A DNA stretch of 64,000 bases from an uncultured Collinsella sp. (GTDB lineage: Bacteria; Actinomycetota; Coriobacteriia; Coriobacteriales; Coriobacteriaceae): assembly GCA_958427975.1 (NCBI GenBank), contig CAUAEH010000002.1, positions 31,650 to 95,649 on the forward strand. Reading direction: 5' to 3'. The position numbers and the translations under genes are program-made. The notes beneath the pieces were generated by a model. It had not been told where the DNA came from. It ran no database searches and saw only the letters and a list, made by a program, of their open reading frames with translations. Shown here piece by piece: positions 55,011 through 63,232 of the stretch; the first letter of the stretch is position 1; the number at the start of each line of letters is the position of its first letter.

Positions 55011-56279
55011 ATGAATACCGAGCTGTTTGATATCAAGATTCGCGCCGTCGAGGGCGGCGTTACGGCTGCGGCTGGTTTTAAGGCTGCGGGCATCCATGCT
55101 GGGTTCCGCAAGAACCCCGAGCGTCTGGATTACGCGCTCGTCGTGCCCGATAAACCCTGTCCCGGTGCCGGCGTGTTTACCACCAATCGCTTTTGCGCGG
55201 CGCCCGTGCAGGTGAGCCGTGCCAACCTGGGCGGTGCCGACAAGGGTTACGGAATCATCGCCGGCGTTTCGGTCAACTCTGGCAATGCCAACGCCGCCAC
55301 GGGTGAGACCGGCCTTGCATGCGCGCGCGAGACGTGCAGCATCGCATCGCAGGTCATCGGCTGCGAGCCCCAGCAGATTCTGGTTGCCTCCACGGGCGTG
55401 ATTGGCCAGATTCTGCCGATCGACACGTTTGAGACCGCCATTCCTGCTGCCTACGAGGCGCTCTCCGCCCACGGTGGCGCCGATGCCGCTCGCGCCATCA
55501 TGACGACTGACACGCACTCCAAGGAGTACGCCGTGTCCTATGTCAGCGAGGCTGCGGGTCATGCGGGCAATGTCTATACGGTAGGCGGAATGTGCAAGGG
55601 CTCGGGCATGATCATGCCCAATATGGCCACCATGATCGCGGTTATTACTACCGATGCCCCCGTCGAGCCTGCGGCACTTCATGCCCTGCTGCTCTCGACC
55701 GTCAAGCAGACCTTTAACAAGGTAACGGTCGATTCCGACACCTCGACCAACGACACCTGCATCATGCTTGCCTCCGGCGCCGCTGCCGCAGATGCCGAGC
55801 CTATCGTCGAGGGCCCCGATGCCTTCGACGAGTTGGCATTTGCCGTGCACGAGGTGTGCGAGAGCCTGGCGCGCAATATCGCCGCCGATGGTGAGGGCGC
55901 ATCCAAGCTTGTTACGGTCAACGTTACCGGCGCCGTGAACGACGAGGAGGCCGATATCGCCGCCCGTGCCGTTGCCAACTCGCCGCTCGTTAAGACCTGC
56001 ATCGCCGGCCACGACTGCAACTGGGGCCGTGTTGCTATGGCGCTTGGCAAGTGCGGCGTGAAGTTTAATCAGGAAGACGTTTCCATCGACATGATGGGCA
56101 TGCCTGTCTGTCGCGACGGTCTGACTGTTCCCTTTGATGAGGACGAGGCTCTACGACGTTTCGAGGCGCCCGAGATCGTGATCTCGGCCGACCTGGGCGC
56201 AGGCGACGCGGCAACGACCGTGTGGACCTGCGACCTCACGCATGAGTACATCTCCATCAACGGCGACTACCGTTCCTAG
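55011..56279 (+). CDS. argJ: Bifunctional ornithine acetyltransferase / N-acetylglutamate synthase
   Basis: A 422-residue enzyme that recycles the acetyl group from N-acetylornithine to glutamate. It cleaves itself before the nucleophile Thr207 in KGSGMIMPNMATM. Other motifs are FTTNRFCAAPV and SGNANAATG. AAGGAG lies about 14 bases ahead of the ATG. Whether it can also use acetyl-CoA (the bifunctional form) cannot be read from the sequence; no argA is nearby, which would favour that form. Confidence 0.95.
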   Translation: MNTELFDIKIRAVEGGVTAAAGFKAAGIHAGFRKNPERLDYALVVPDKPCPGAGVFTTNRFCAAPVQVSRANLGGADKGYGIIAGVSVNSGNANAATGETGLACARETCSIASQVIGCEPQQILVASTGVIGQILPIDTFETAIPAAYEALSAHGGADAARAIMTTDTHSKEYAVSYVSEAAGHAGNVYTVGGMCKGSGMIMPNMATMIAVITTDAPVEPAALHALLLSTVKQTFNKVTVDSDTSTNDTCIMLASGAAAADAEPIVEGPDAFDELAFAVHEVCESLARNIAADGEGASKLVTVNVTGAVNDEEADIAARAVANSPLVKTCIAGHDCNWGRVAMALGKCGVKFNQEDVSIDMMGMPVCRDGLTVPFDEDEALRRFEAPEIVISADLGAGDAATTVWTCDLTHEYISINGDYRS

Positions 56280-56360
56280 ATTCCGGGCACGCTGCGCATC
56301 TTGCCGCGATTGCGGATAGCGGAGCACGGCGCGATAACGATACGAAAGACGAGGCAGATT

Positions 56361-57341
56361 ATGAAATTCGCACGCGATTGTCGTTCGAGCGAATCCAACG
56401 AAGCAACCGCGCAGCTGCTGTTCGAAGCGCTGCCGTGGATTAAGAACCTGACCGGTAAGACGGTTGTTATCAAATATGGCGGAGCCGCCATGGTTGATGA
56501 GCAGCTGCGCCGCGACGTGATGAGCGACATCGTTTTGCTCAAGATCATCGGTATGCGCCCCGTCATCGTGCACGGCGGCGGCAAGGCTATCAACGAGGCG
56601 CTCAGCCACTATGACATCCCCGTCGAGTTTAAGAACGGCCAGCGCGTGACCACGCCGGCGACTATGGATATCGTGCGCGAGGTACTGGGCGGCAAGGTCA
56701 ATCAGGAGCTGGTCGCGGCGCTCAACCACCACGGCAACCTGGCCGTGGGCGTGTCCGGTAGCGACGCCGGTACCCTTATCGCCGAGCCACTCGACCCAGA
56801 GCTCGGCCGCGTAGGCAAGGTCACGCACGTCAACACCGACTATATCGAGCGCTTACTCGATAGCGAGTACATCCCCGTCATCGCTACCGTCGCGGCGGGG
56901 GAGGACGGCGGTTTCTTCAACATCAACGCCGACACCGCCGCCGGTGCCGTTGCCGCGGCGCTCCATGCGCATAAGGCGATCTTTTTGACCGATGTCGATG
57001 GCCTGTACAAGGACTTTAGCGACAAGGACTCGCTTATCTCCAACCTAACGCTCGACGAGGTTAACGAAATGCTCTACGGCGGCGAGGTCGATAAGGGCAT
57101 GATTCCCAAGCTGCGTGCGGCTGTCGACGCGCTTACCGCTGGCGTGTTCCGAGCCCACATCATCAATGGCACGACGCCGCATTCGCTGCTCCTGGAGCTG
57201 CTGACCGATGCCGGCGTCGGCACCGTGATCCATTCCACCGAGACGGCTTACGAGTTCGATACGCATCCGCATCCGCTTTCGACGTTTGCTGCGCGTCTGA
57301 CCGAGAACCTTGACGAGGTCGAGAAGCTTCAGACGGTCTAG
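56361..57341 (+). CDS. argB: Acetylglutamate kinase
   Basis: A 326-residue amino-acid kinase. The phosphate-binding KYGGAAMV and HGGGKAINE motifs, the substrate segment GSDAGTLIAEPL and VAAGEDGGFFNINADTAAG are present. It has the longer N-terminal helix (about 1-35) found in arginine-inhibited hexameric forms, so feedback control is likely. The ATG at 56361 has GAGG ahead; a 20-codon-longer frame is less likely. It phosphorylates N-acetylglutamate. Confidence 0.95.
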   Translation: MKFARDCRSSESNEATAQLLFEALPWIKNLTGKTVVIKYGGAAMVDEQLRRDVMSDIVLLKIIGMRPVIVHGGGKAINEALSHYDIPVEFKNGQRVTTPATMDIVREVLGGKVNQELVAALNHHGNLAVGVSGSDAGTLIAEPLDPELGRVGKVTHVNTDYIERLLDSEYIPVIATVAAGEDGGFFNINADTAAGAVAAALHAHKAIFLTDVDGLYKDFSDKDSLISNLTLDEVNEMLYGGEVDKGMIPKLRAAVDALTAGVFRAHIINGTTPHSLLLELLTDAGVGTVIHSTETAYEFDTHPHPLSTFAARLTENLDEVEKLQTV

Positions 57342-57410
57342 CTGACCCGCAGCCGCCCCATTCCTGCGCCCATAGCCCCGCGCCGTCTGGCGCCCAACGA
57401 AAGGCATCCC

Positions 57411-58694
57411 ATGTCACTTGCAGCTCAGCAATCGCTTGAATCCCATTACGTTATGCATACCTTTGGCCGCTCTCCGGTCGAGTTTGTCGAGGGTCACGGC
57501 ATGAAGCTCACCGGCGACGATGGCCGTGAGTACCTCGACTTTCTTGCCGGCATCGGCGTGTGCAGCCTAGGTCATGGCGACCCGGCTGTGCTCTCGGCGC
57601 TCGAGGCACAGACCAAAAAGCTCATGCATGTCTCCAATTACTTCTACATTGAGCAGCGCGGACAGGTCGCGGCGCTGCTGTCCAAGCTTGCTAACGACGA
57701 TGTAGATGGTGCGCGCGTGCTTGCCGATGCCATTGTCGCCGGCGATGAGACCACGGCAGCTGCTCTTGGTGCCCCGGCTGCGGATGAGCAGGTTTGGGAG
57801 ACCTTCTTTGCCAACTCTGGCGCCGAGGCCAACGAAGGCTCGATGAAGCTCGCGCGCCTGTACGCCAAGCGTGCCGGTAATGGCGGTAACACCATCGTGT
57901 GCATGCGCGGCGGCTTCCACGGCCGTACGCTCGAGACCATTGCCGCCACCATGCAGGATTGGCTGCAGGACAGCTTCCGCCCACTGCCGGGTGGCTTTGT
58001 GGCCTGCACGCCCAACGATGTCGATGAACTGCGTGCGATCTTTAAGCAGCTGGGCAGTGAAATTTGCGCCGTGATGCTCGAGCCGATCCAAGGTGAGAGT
58101 GGCGTGCACCCCATGACCGAGGAGTTTATGGCGGCGGCGCGCGACCTGGCACACGAGGTGGGTGCCGTGCTTATCGCCGACGAGGTCCAGTGCGGCATCT
58201 TCCGCTCTGGCAAGCCATTTGCATTCCAAACCTATGGCGTGGAGCCCGACATTATGAGCCTTGCCAAGGGCATTGCCGATGGCGTGCCCATGGGTGCCGT
58301 AGTGGCAAAGAAGGAGATTGCCGACGTGTTTAAGCCGGGGGACCACGGCTCGACCTTTGGCGGTAGCTGCTTGGCCGTCGCGGCGTGCGCCGCGACGCTC
58401 TCCGCGCTCGTGCGCGGCGATTATGCCGACCATGCTGCCAAGGTGGGCGCCTATATGGAGGCAAAGCTCGCCAAGCTGCCGCACGTGACCGAGGTACGTG
58501 GCCGCGGCTTGATGCTCGGCTGTGATTTGGATGATGCCGCGGGCGACGCGCATGATGTTGTTGCCCGCGCGCTGGCCACCGGTGCCGTGATCAACGCTAC
58601 GGGTGCGCATACGCTGCGTTTCCTGCCGCCACTTGTCTGCGAGGAAGCCGACGTGGACAGCCTGATCGAGATACTGTCGGGTGTTTTGGGCTAA
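57411..58694 (+). CDS. argD: Acetylornithine aminotransferase
   Basis: A 427-residue PLP enzyme that makes N-acetylornithine. The PLP Lys is about residue 286 in MSLAKGIADGVPMGA; FFANSGAEANEGSMKLAR and ADEVQCGIFRSGKP are typical. Near residues 85-125 there is an insertion rich in Asp, Ala and Thr (DGARVLADAIVAGDET) that normal ArgD proteins of about 390-400 residues lack. It ends the arg cluster before a strong terminator. Separate argF, argG and argH must lie elsewhere. Confidence 0.94.
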   Translation: MSLAAQQSLESHYVMHTFGRSPVEFVEGHGMKLTGDDGREYLDFLAGIGVCSLGHGDPAVLSALEAQTKKLMHVSNYFYIEQRGQVAALLSKLANDDVDGARVLADAIVAGDETTAAALGAPAADEQVWETFFANSGAEANEGSMKLARLYAKRAGNGGNTIVCMRGGFHGRTLETIAATMQDWLQDSFRPLPGGFVACTPNDVDELRAIFKQLGSEICAVMLEPIQGESGVHPMTEEFMAAARDLAHEVGAVLIADEVQCGIFRSGKPFAFQTYGVEPDIMSLAKGIADGVPMGAVVAKKEIADVFKPGDHGSTFGGSCLAVAACAATLSALVRGDYADHAAKVGAYMEAKLAKLPHVTEVRGRGLMLGCDLDDAAGDAHDVVARALATGAVINATGAHTLRFLPPLVCEEADVDSLIEILSGVLG

Positions 58695-58719
58695 CGCGGC
58701 GCAATAACTCAATTTTGAC

Positions 58720-58779
58720 CGGGTTCCGGACTGCGGACGTGCCCTATGCGGCATGATTCAGCGGTCTGGAACCCGTTTT
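58720..58779 (+). terminator. Terminator of the arg cluster
   Basis: The arms CGGGTTCCGGAC and GTCTGGAACCCG are followed by TTTTGCC. A short GC-rich stem sits within the loop. Confidence 0.8.
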
Positions 58780-58811
58780 GCCTTAGATTTGCTAAGGCAG
58801 GGAGACCTGCT

Positions 58812-59026
58812 GGTCAAAAAACATCAAATATGAGTACTGCTACCGATTTGATAGCAGCAATTTTGGACTAATAAGGCCAGATAGCAAGTCGAAATGGCGA
58901 TGAAAGCATGATTTTGATCCAACTGTTAGTCCTTATAATGGACATATGTTGCGTAACTTAAGCAAATACTATCTTTTTATATGTTGCAAACAAAGTAGCA
59001 GTACTCATTTTTGCCATTTTTTGACC
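58812..59026. mobile_element. MITE-like element with 32-bp terminal inverted repeats
   Basis: The left end GGTCAAAAAACATCAAATAT continues to GAGTACTGCTAC (58812-58843). The right end (58995-59026) is its reverse complement at 28 of 32 positions, the inner 14 bp perfect. The 215-bp element is AT-richer than its surroundings and codes for nothing. Its interior holds GGACTAA/TTAGTCC partial repeats and the 18-mer TGGACATATGTTGCGTAA (58939-58956) also found at 22396. No clear target-site duplication is visible. Confidence 0.75.
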
Positions 59027-59048
59027 ACGGCCTTTGCGATAGATGTGC

Positions 59049-59138
59049 TGGCGGGTTCGAATCCCTCTGCGATGGGCCCAAAAAAGAAAGGCTCCCATTG
59101 CTGGGAGCCTTTCAAATCAGTGGTGGGCGATGAGGGAT
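59049..59138. pseudogene. tRNA-derived remnant, unit 1
   Basis: A T-arm-like TGGCGGGTTCGAATCCC (59049-59065) on the plus strand, then GGGCCCA, a perfect hairpin (59087-59112), and TGGTGGGCGATGAGGGAT (59121-59138), which equals the 3' end of tRNA-Val on the minus strand. Neither tRNA is complete. Each motif recurs exactly 186 bp downstream, so this is one copy of a degenerate tandem duplication. Confidence 0.6.
59087..59112. terminator. Hairpin terminator in tRNA remnant unit 1
   Basis: The perfect 11-bp arms AAAGGCTCCCA and TGGGAGCCTTT enclose TTGC and can act in either direction. Confidence 0.75.
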
Positions 59139-59234
59139 GTCCGCGTGCGGCTGGCGCCGCCCGCTTCCGCTTCGGGCCTGCGGCCCTCGCGTGCTGCGCT
59201 GGAAAACGCTTCGCGTTTCCTCAGCTCCGCACCC

Positions 59235-59251
59235 TGGCGGGTTCGAATCCC
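59235..59251 (+). pseudogene. tRNA T-arm-like remnant, unit 2
   Basis: The same TGGCGGGTTCGAATCCC as at 59049-59065, followed by GGGCCCA. The bases after the T-loop do not pair properly with those before it, and no 5' half exists. It is probably the decayed end of a plus-strand tRNA. Confidence 0.45.
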
Positions 59252-59271
59252 ATGCGCTGGGCCCAAACAAA

Positions 59272-59297
59272 AAACGGTCCCCTTGCGAGGACCGTTT
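59272..59297. terminator. Terminator of tRNA-Val
   Basis: AAACGGTCC and GGACCGTTT flank eight bases just beyond the 3' end of the minus-strand tRNA-Val; a run of As upstream on the plus strand reads as Ts on the minus strand. Confidence 0.8.
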
Positions 59298-59306
59298 CCA
59301 ATTCAG

Positions 59307-59382
59307 TGGTGGGCGATGAGGGATTCGAACCCCCAGCCTTGTGCGTGTAAAGCACCTGCGCTAACCGTTGCGCCAATCGCCC
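59307..59382 (-). tRNA. tRNA-Val (anticodon UAC)
   Basis: A complete 76-base cloverleaf with encoded CCA. The acceptor stem GGGCGAT/ATCGCCC is perfect, the D-stem is GCGC/GCGC, the anticodon loop reads TTTACAC with anticodon TAC, and the T-arm is GGGGG-TTCGAAT-CCCTC. The anticodon stem has one mismatch at its base. On the minus strand a TATACT box lies about ten bases ahead of the 5' end. The 18 bases at its 3' end are duplicated at 59121-59138. Confidence 0.95.
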
Positions 59383-59569
59383 GTGCGGAGAGAGTATAGC
59401 AAAACAATCGCCTCATTCACCTCATATCCATTAAAGGTAACTCGCGCGTGTCACAGCGGAGCTGATTCAGTTGAGATTGCCTGAACATTCCGCCCCTCTT
59501 TACGCCCTCGGGTATACTCAAAAGCTACTGATTCGATTTGATGCCCAGCAACAGCAGAGGGGATAGTAT

Positions 59570-61450
59570 ATGTGCGGTTTTGTCGGTTTTGTCGGTGGGA
59601 CGGATAACCAATCCGAGGTGCTCACCAAGATGATGGACCGCATCGTCCATCGCGGTCCCGACATGGGCGGTCAGTTTATCGACGGCCGCGTTGCCCTCGG
59701 CTTCCGCCGCCTGTCGATCCTCGACCTGACCGAGGCTGGCGCCCAACCCATGGCCAACGAGGACGGTAGCGTCGTCATTGTCTTCAACGGCGAGATCTAC
59801 AACTTCCAAGAACTCCGTTCCGAGCTCGAGGCCAAGGGCTACAAGTTCCACTGCGGCGCCGACACCGAGAGCCTCCTGCACGGCTACGAGGAGTGGGGCG
59901 AGGCCGTTCTCGATCGCCTGCGCGGTATGTACGCCTTCGTCATCTGGGACAAAAAGAAGAACAAGCTTTTTGGCGCCCGCGACATCTTTGGCATCAAGCC
60001 GCTCTACTACTATCCCATGGCCGATGCGGGCGACGGCGCTCCGGGCGTGCTCTTTGGTTCCGAGATCAAGAGCTTCCTGGACTACCCGCACTTCCACAAG
60101 GCGGTCAACAAAAAGGCCCTGCGTCCGTACATGACGCTGCAGTATTCGGCAACCGAGGAGACCTTCTTCGAGGGTGTCTACAAGCTGCCGCCGGCGCACT
60201 ACTTTACCGTCGATATCCCGACCGGCAAGATGAACATCGAGCGCTACTGGGATTGTGATTACTCTGCCGTCGAGAAGCCGTTCGAGGAGTACGTCGACGA
60301 GCTGGACGAGGTCGTGCACGAGAGCGTCGAGGCCCATCGCATCGCCGACGTCAAGGTCGCGTCGTTCCTCTCCGGTGGCGTCGACTCTAGCTACATCGCC
60401 GCTTGCCTCATGCCCGACAAGACCTTCTCGGTGGGCTTTGACTACAAGAACTTTAACGAGACCAACTACGCCAAGGAGCTTTCCGATAAGCTCGGCGTCG
60501 AGAACGTTCGCAAGATGATTACCGCCGACGAGTTCTTCGGTGCGCTCGAGGACATCCAGTATCACATGGACGAACCGCAGTCCAACCTGTCTTCCGTGCC
60601 GCTGTGGTTCTTGGCCGAGATGGCCCGCAAGGACGTTACCGTCGTGCTTTCGGGCGAAGGCGCCGACGAACTCTTTGGCGGCTACGCCTACTACGAGGAT
60701 ACGGTCCCGGTGCGCAAGTACAAAAAGATGGTGCCGCTGCCCGTCCGTCGCGCGCTCGGTAACCTGGCGCTGCATATGCCGTACTTCAAGGGACATAACT
60801 TCCTGGTCAAGGGTGCCGAGATCCCCGAGAAGTCGTTCCTGGGACAGGCTCTGGTATGGCCGGAGCGCGAGGTCGACGGCGTGCTCAAGCCCGAGTACAA
60901 CACCGGCGACGGCGCCTTCGAGCTCGCTGCACCCATCTACGCACGCGTGAAGGGTCAGCCCGAACTGGTCAAGAAGCAGTACCTGGACATGAACATGTGG
61001 CTCCCGGGCGACATTCTGCTCAAGGCCGACAAGATGTGCATGGCACACTCGCTGGAGCTGCGCGTGCCCTTCCTGGACCGCAAAGTCATGGAGTTCGCCG
61101 AGCACATTCCCGACCGCTACCGCATCAACGAGAACGGCAACAAACAGGTACTCCGCCACGCTGCCAACAAGTCGCTGCCCGATGAGTGGGCCACCCGTCC
61201 CAAGGTGGGCTTCCCGGTGCCGATTGTCTACTGGCTGCGCGAGCAAAAGTGGTACGACTATGTCAAGGAGTACTTCACCGCGCCGTGGGCAAGCGAGTTC
61301 TTCAATACCGACGAACTCATGCACCTGCTCGATCTGCACTTTGCGGGCAAGGGCGATTTCCAGCGCAAGATCTATACGCCGCTCGTGTTCCTAGTGTGGT
61401 ACAAGCGCTTCTTTATCGACGAGGGCCAGCCTTCTGTTCAGGCTGCCTAG
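59570..61450 (+). CDS. asnB: Asparagine synthase (glutamine-hydrolysing)
   Basis: A 626-residue enzyme that makes asparagine from aspartate, glutamine and ATP. The glutaminase domain starts MCGFVGFVGG with the nucleophile Cys2; MDRIVHRGPD, NGEIYNF and GADTES are its landmarks. The synthetase domain has the PP-loop SGGVDSS (about 268-274) and GEGADELFGGY. A ribosome site AGAGGGG precedes the ATG. It is followed by an intrinsic terminator and is monocistronic. Confidence 0.95.
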   Translation: MCGFVGFVGGTDNQSEVLTKMMDRIVHRGPDMGGQFIDGRVALGFRRLSILDLTEAGAQPMANEDGSVVIVFNGEIYNFQELRSELEAKGYKFHCGADTESLLHGYEEWGEAVLDRLRGMYAFVIWDKKKNKLFGARDIFGIKPLYYYPMADAGDGAPGVLFGSEIKSFLDYPHFHKAVNKKALRPYMTLQYSATEETFFEGVYKLPPAHYFTVDIPTGKMNIERYWDCDYSAVEKPFEEYVDELDEVVHESVEAHRIADVKVASFLSGGVDSSYIAACLMPDKTFSVGFDYKNFNETNYAKELSDKLGVENVRKMITADEFFGALEDIQYHMDEPQSNLSSVPLWFLAEMARKDVTVVLSGEGADELFGGYAYYEDTVPVRKYKKMVPLPVRRALGNLALHMPYFKGHNFLVKGAEIPEKSFLGQALVWPEREVDGVLKPEYNTGDGAFELAAPIYARVKGQPELVKKQYLDMNMWLPGDILLKADKMCMAHSLELRVPFLDRKVMEFAEHIPDRYRINENGNKQVLRHAANKSLPDEWATRPKVGFPVPIVYWLREQKWYDYVKEYFTAPWASEFFNTDELMHLLDLHFAGKGDFQRKIYTPLVFLVWYKRFFIDEGQPSVQAA

Positions 61451-61475
61451 TCTCGGCTTACGAACGCCTGCGCGT

Positions 61476-61500
61476 AACGGCTCCTCCGGGAGCCGTTTTT
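61476..61500 (+). terminator. Terminator of asnB
   Basis: AACGGCTCC and GGAGCCGTT with five Ts following: a strong intrinsic terminator 26 bp after the stop. Confidence 0.9.
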
Positions 61501-61562
61501 GCGTGGGTGCGTTTCAGTTACTATAAAAACCGTCCCTGCCAAATGGCTGAGAAAGGTGAAAG

Positions 61563-63125
61563 ATGCACCATTCGGATTCCGCGACCGTGACCACGGTCGA
61601 TACGCTTGCCAAGCTTCTCGACGTGTGCGGCGAGCTGCGCGCATCAGAGCAGGTTGACGAGCGTGCCGTGACCGGCTGCTCGTTTGATTCGCGCGTGGTC
61701 TCGGCAGGTGACGTGTTCTTCTGCAAAGGTGCTGCCTTTAAGCCCGCGTTTTTGAGCATGGCGCTCGATGCGGGCGCCGTCGCATTTGTGTGCGAGGAGC
61801 CGCTGGTCGAGTCTCTGGAGCCGCTGCCGCAGGAGAGCGGTGCTGCGATGCTGGTTGTTGATAGTGTTCGCACGGCCATGGCCCTGCTGCCGCCGGAGGT
61901 CTACGACCGTCCCGACCACGACGTCAAGATCGTGGGCATCACCGGCACCAAGGGAAAGACCACGGCCGCTTTTATGCTCCAGTCCATCATCAAGGCGGCG
62001 GGCGAGTCCTGCGGCATGATCGGCTCGGTGAGTACCGACGATGGCATCGAGTGCTACGAGAGCACCAATACTACGCCCGAGGCCCCCGAGGTCTGGCGCC
62101 ATATCGCCAACTGCCGCACGTCCGGTCGCCAGTCCATGGTCATGGAGGTTTCGAGCCAGGCGCTCAAGTACCAACGCGTCGAGAATCTGCCGTTTGATGT
62201 GGCGTGCTTCCTCAACATCGGCCGCGACCACATCTCGCCGATCGAACACCCCACGTTTGAGGATTATTTTGAGAGCAAACTCAGGATCTTTGACCAGGCA
62301 AAGACTGCCGTGGTGAATCTGGGCACCGAAGAGGTCGACCGTGTGCTGGAGGCAGCGTCGACGGCCGAGCGCTTGGTGACCGTTGGCGTCGAGCATCCCG
62401 AGGCGAGCCTGTGGGCGAGCGACGTACGCATGGTCGGCTTTAGCATCGAGTTCAACTTGCATGGCCTGTGTGCCGACGAGTCCGAGGCGGGGGAGAAGGT
62501 CCTGCTGGGCATCGCGGGCGACTTTAACGTGGAGAACGCGCTGGTCGCTATCGCTGCCGCGCGCGAGATCGGCATCGGTATCGAGGCTATCAAGAAGGGC
62601 CTCTCCAAACTGCGTGTGCCGGGCCGTATGGAGGTCGTGGAGTCGAAGGACGGCCGCGTGATCTGCGTCGTCGACTATGCGCACAACCAGCTTTCGTTCC
62701 GTTCGCTTTTCTCGTCGGTCAAGCGCGCGTTTCCCGCCAGCCCGGTCATCGCGGTGTTTGGCGCTGCCGGCGGCAAGGCGCAGGAGCGCCGCGAGCAGCT
62801 TCCGCGCGAGGCCGCACCGTATTCCGACCTGATGATCTTTGCCAATGAGGACCCGGCTCACGAGGACCCGATGAAGGTCTGTCGCGAGCTTGCCGAACAT
62901 GTTCCCGACGATACGCCGAACAAAATCATCCTCGATCGCGAAGCTGCCGTGCATGCGGCGTTCAAGGCGGCGCGCGAGGAGTACGTCAACCCCGATGCTC
63001 CCACCATTGTCTTGCTGTTGGCAAAGGGTGACGAGGAGCTCATGCACGTGGGCGACGAGTTCGTGCCCATCGAGAGCGACCTTTCGCTGGCCAATCGCCT
63101 GATCGATGTTACCCAGTTTGACTAA
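61563..63125 (+). CDS. murE: UDP-N-acetylmuramyl-tripeptide synthetase (MurE family)
   Basis: A 520-residue ATP-dependent ligase that adds the third amino acid of the cell-wall stem peptide. The P-loop is GITGTKGKTTAAF (about 124-136); NTTPEAPE, MEVSSQAL and NIGRDHISPIEHP follow. The amino-acid selectivity motif, DNPR in diaminopimelate enzymes, reads EDPAHEDP here, closer to L-Lys or other diamino-acid enzymes. AAAGGTGAAAG precedes the ATG. It is separate from any dcw cluster in the window. Confidence 0.92.
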   Translation: MHHSDSATVTTVDTLAKLLDVCGELRASEQVDERAVTGCSFDSRVVSAGDVFFCKGAAFKPAFLSMALDAGAVAFVCEEPLVESLEPLPQESGAAMLVVDSVRTAMALLPPEVYDRPDHDVKIVGITGTKGKTTAAFMLQSIIKAAGESCGMIGSVSTDDGIECYESTNTTPEAPEVWRHIANCRTSGRQSMVMEVSSQALKYQRVENLPFDVACFLNIGRDHISPIEHPTFEDYFESKLRIFDQAKTAVVNLGTEEVDRVLEAASTAERLVTVGVEHPEASLWASDVRMVGFSIEFNLHGLCADESEAGEKVLLGIAGDFNVENALVAIAAAREIGIGIEAIKKGLSKLRVPGRMEVVESKDGRVICVVDYAHNQLSFRSLFSSVKRAFPASPVIAVFGAAGGKAQERREQLPREAAPYSDLMIFANEDPAHEDPMKVCRELAEHVPDDTPNKIILDREAAVHAAFKAAREEYVNPDAPTIVLLLAKGDEELMHVGDEFVPIESDLSLANRLIDVTQFD

Positions 63126-63232
63126 TGAACCATGATGGCGGCGGCGCCCTGAGTGCGCTGTCGCCATAAGCGTGTTCCCTCAATCAAAACATGCCGTCCA
63201 AGTCCAAACCCTTCTACGTAAACGGAGTAACC

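Noticed and set aside
59049..59080. A plus-strand tRNA gene
   Set aside because: There is a T-loop-like motif but no D-arm, anticodon arm or matching acceptor stem.
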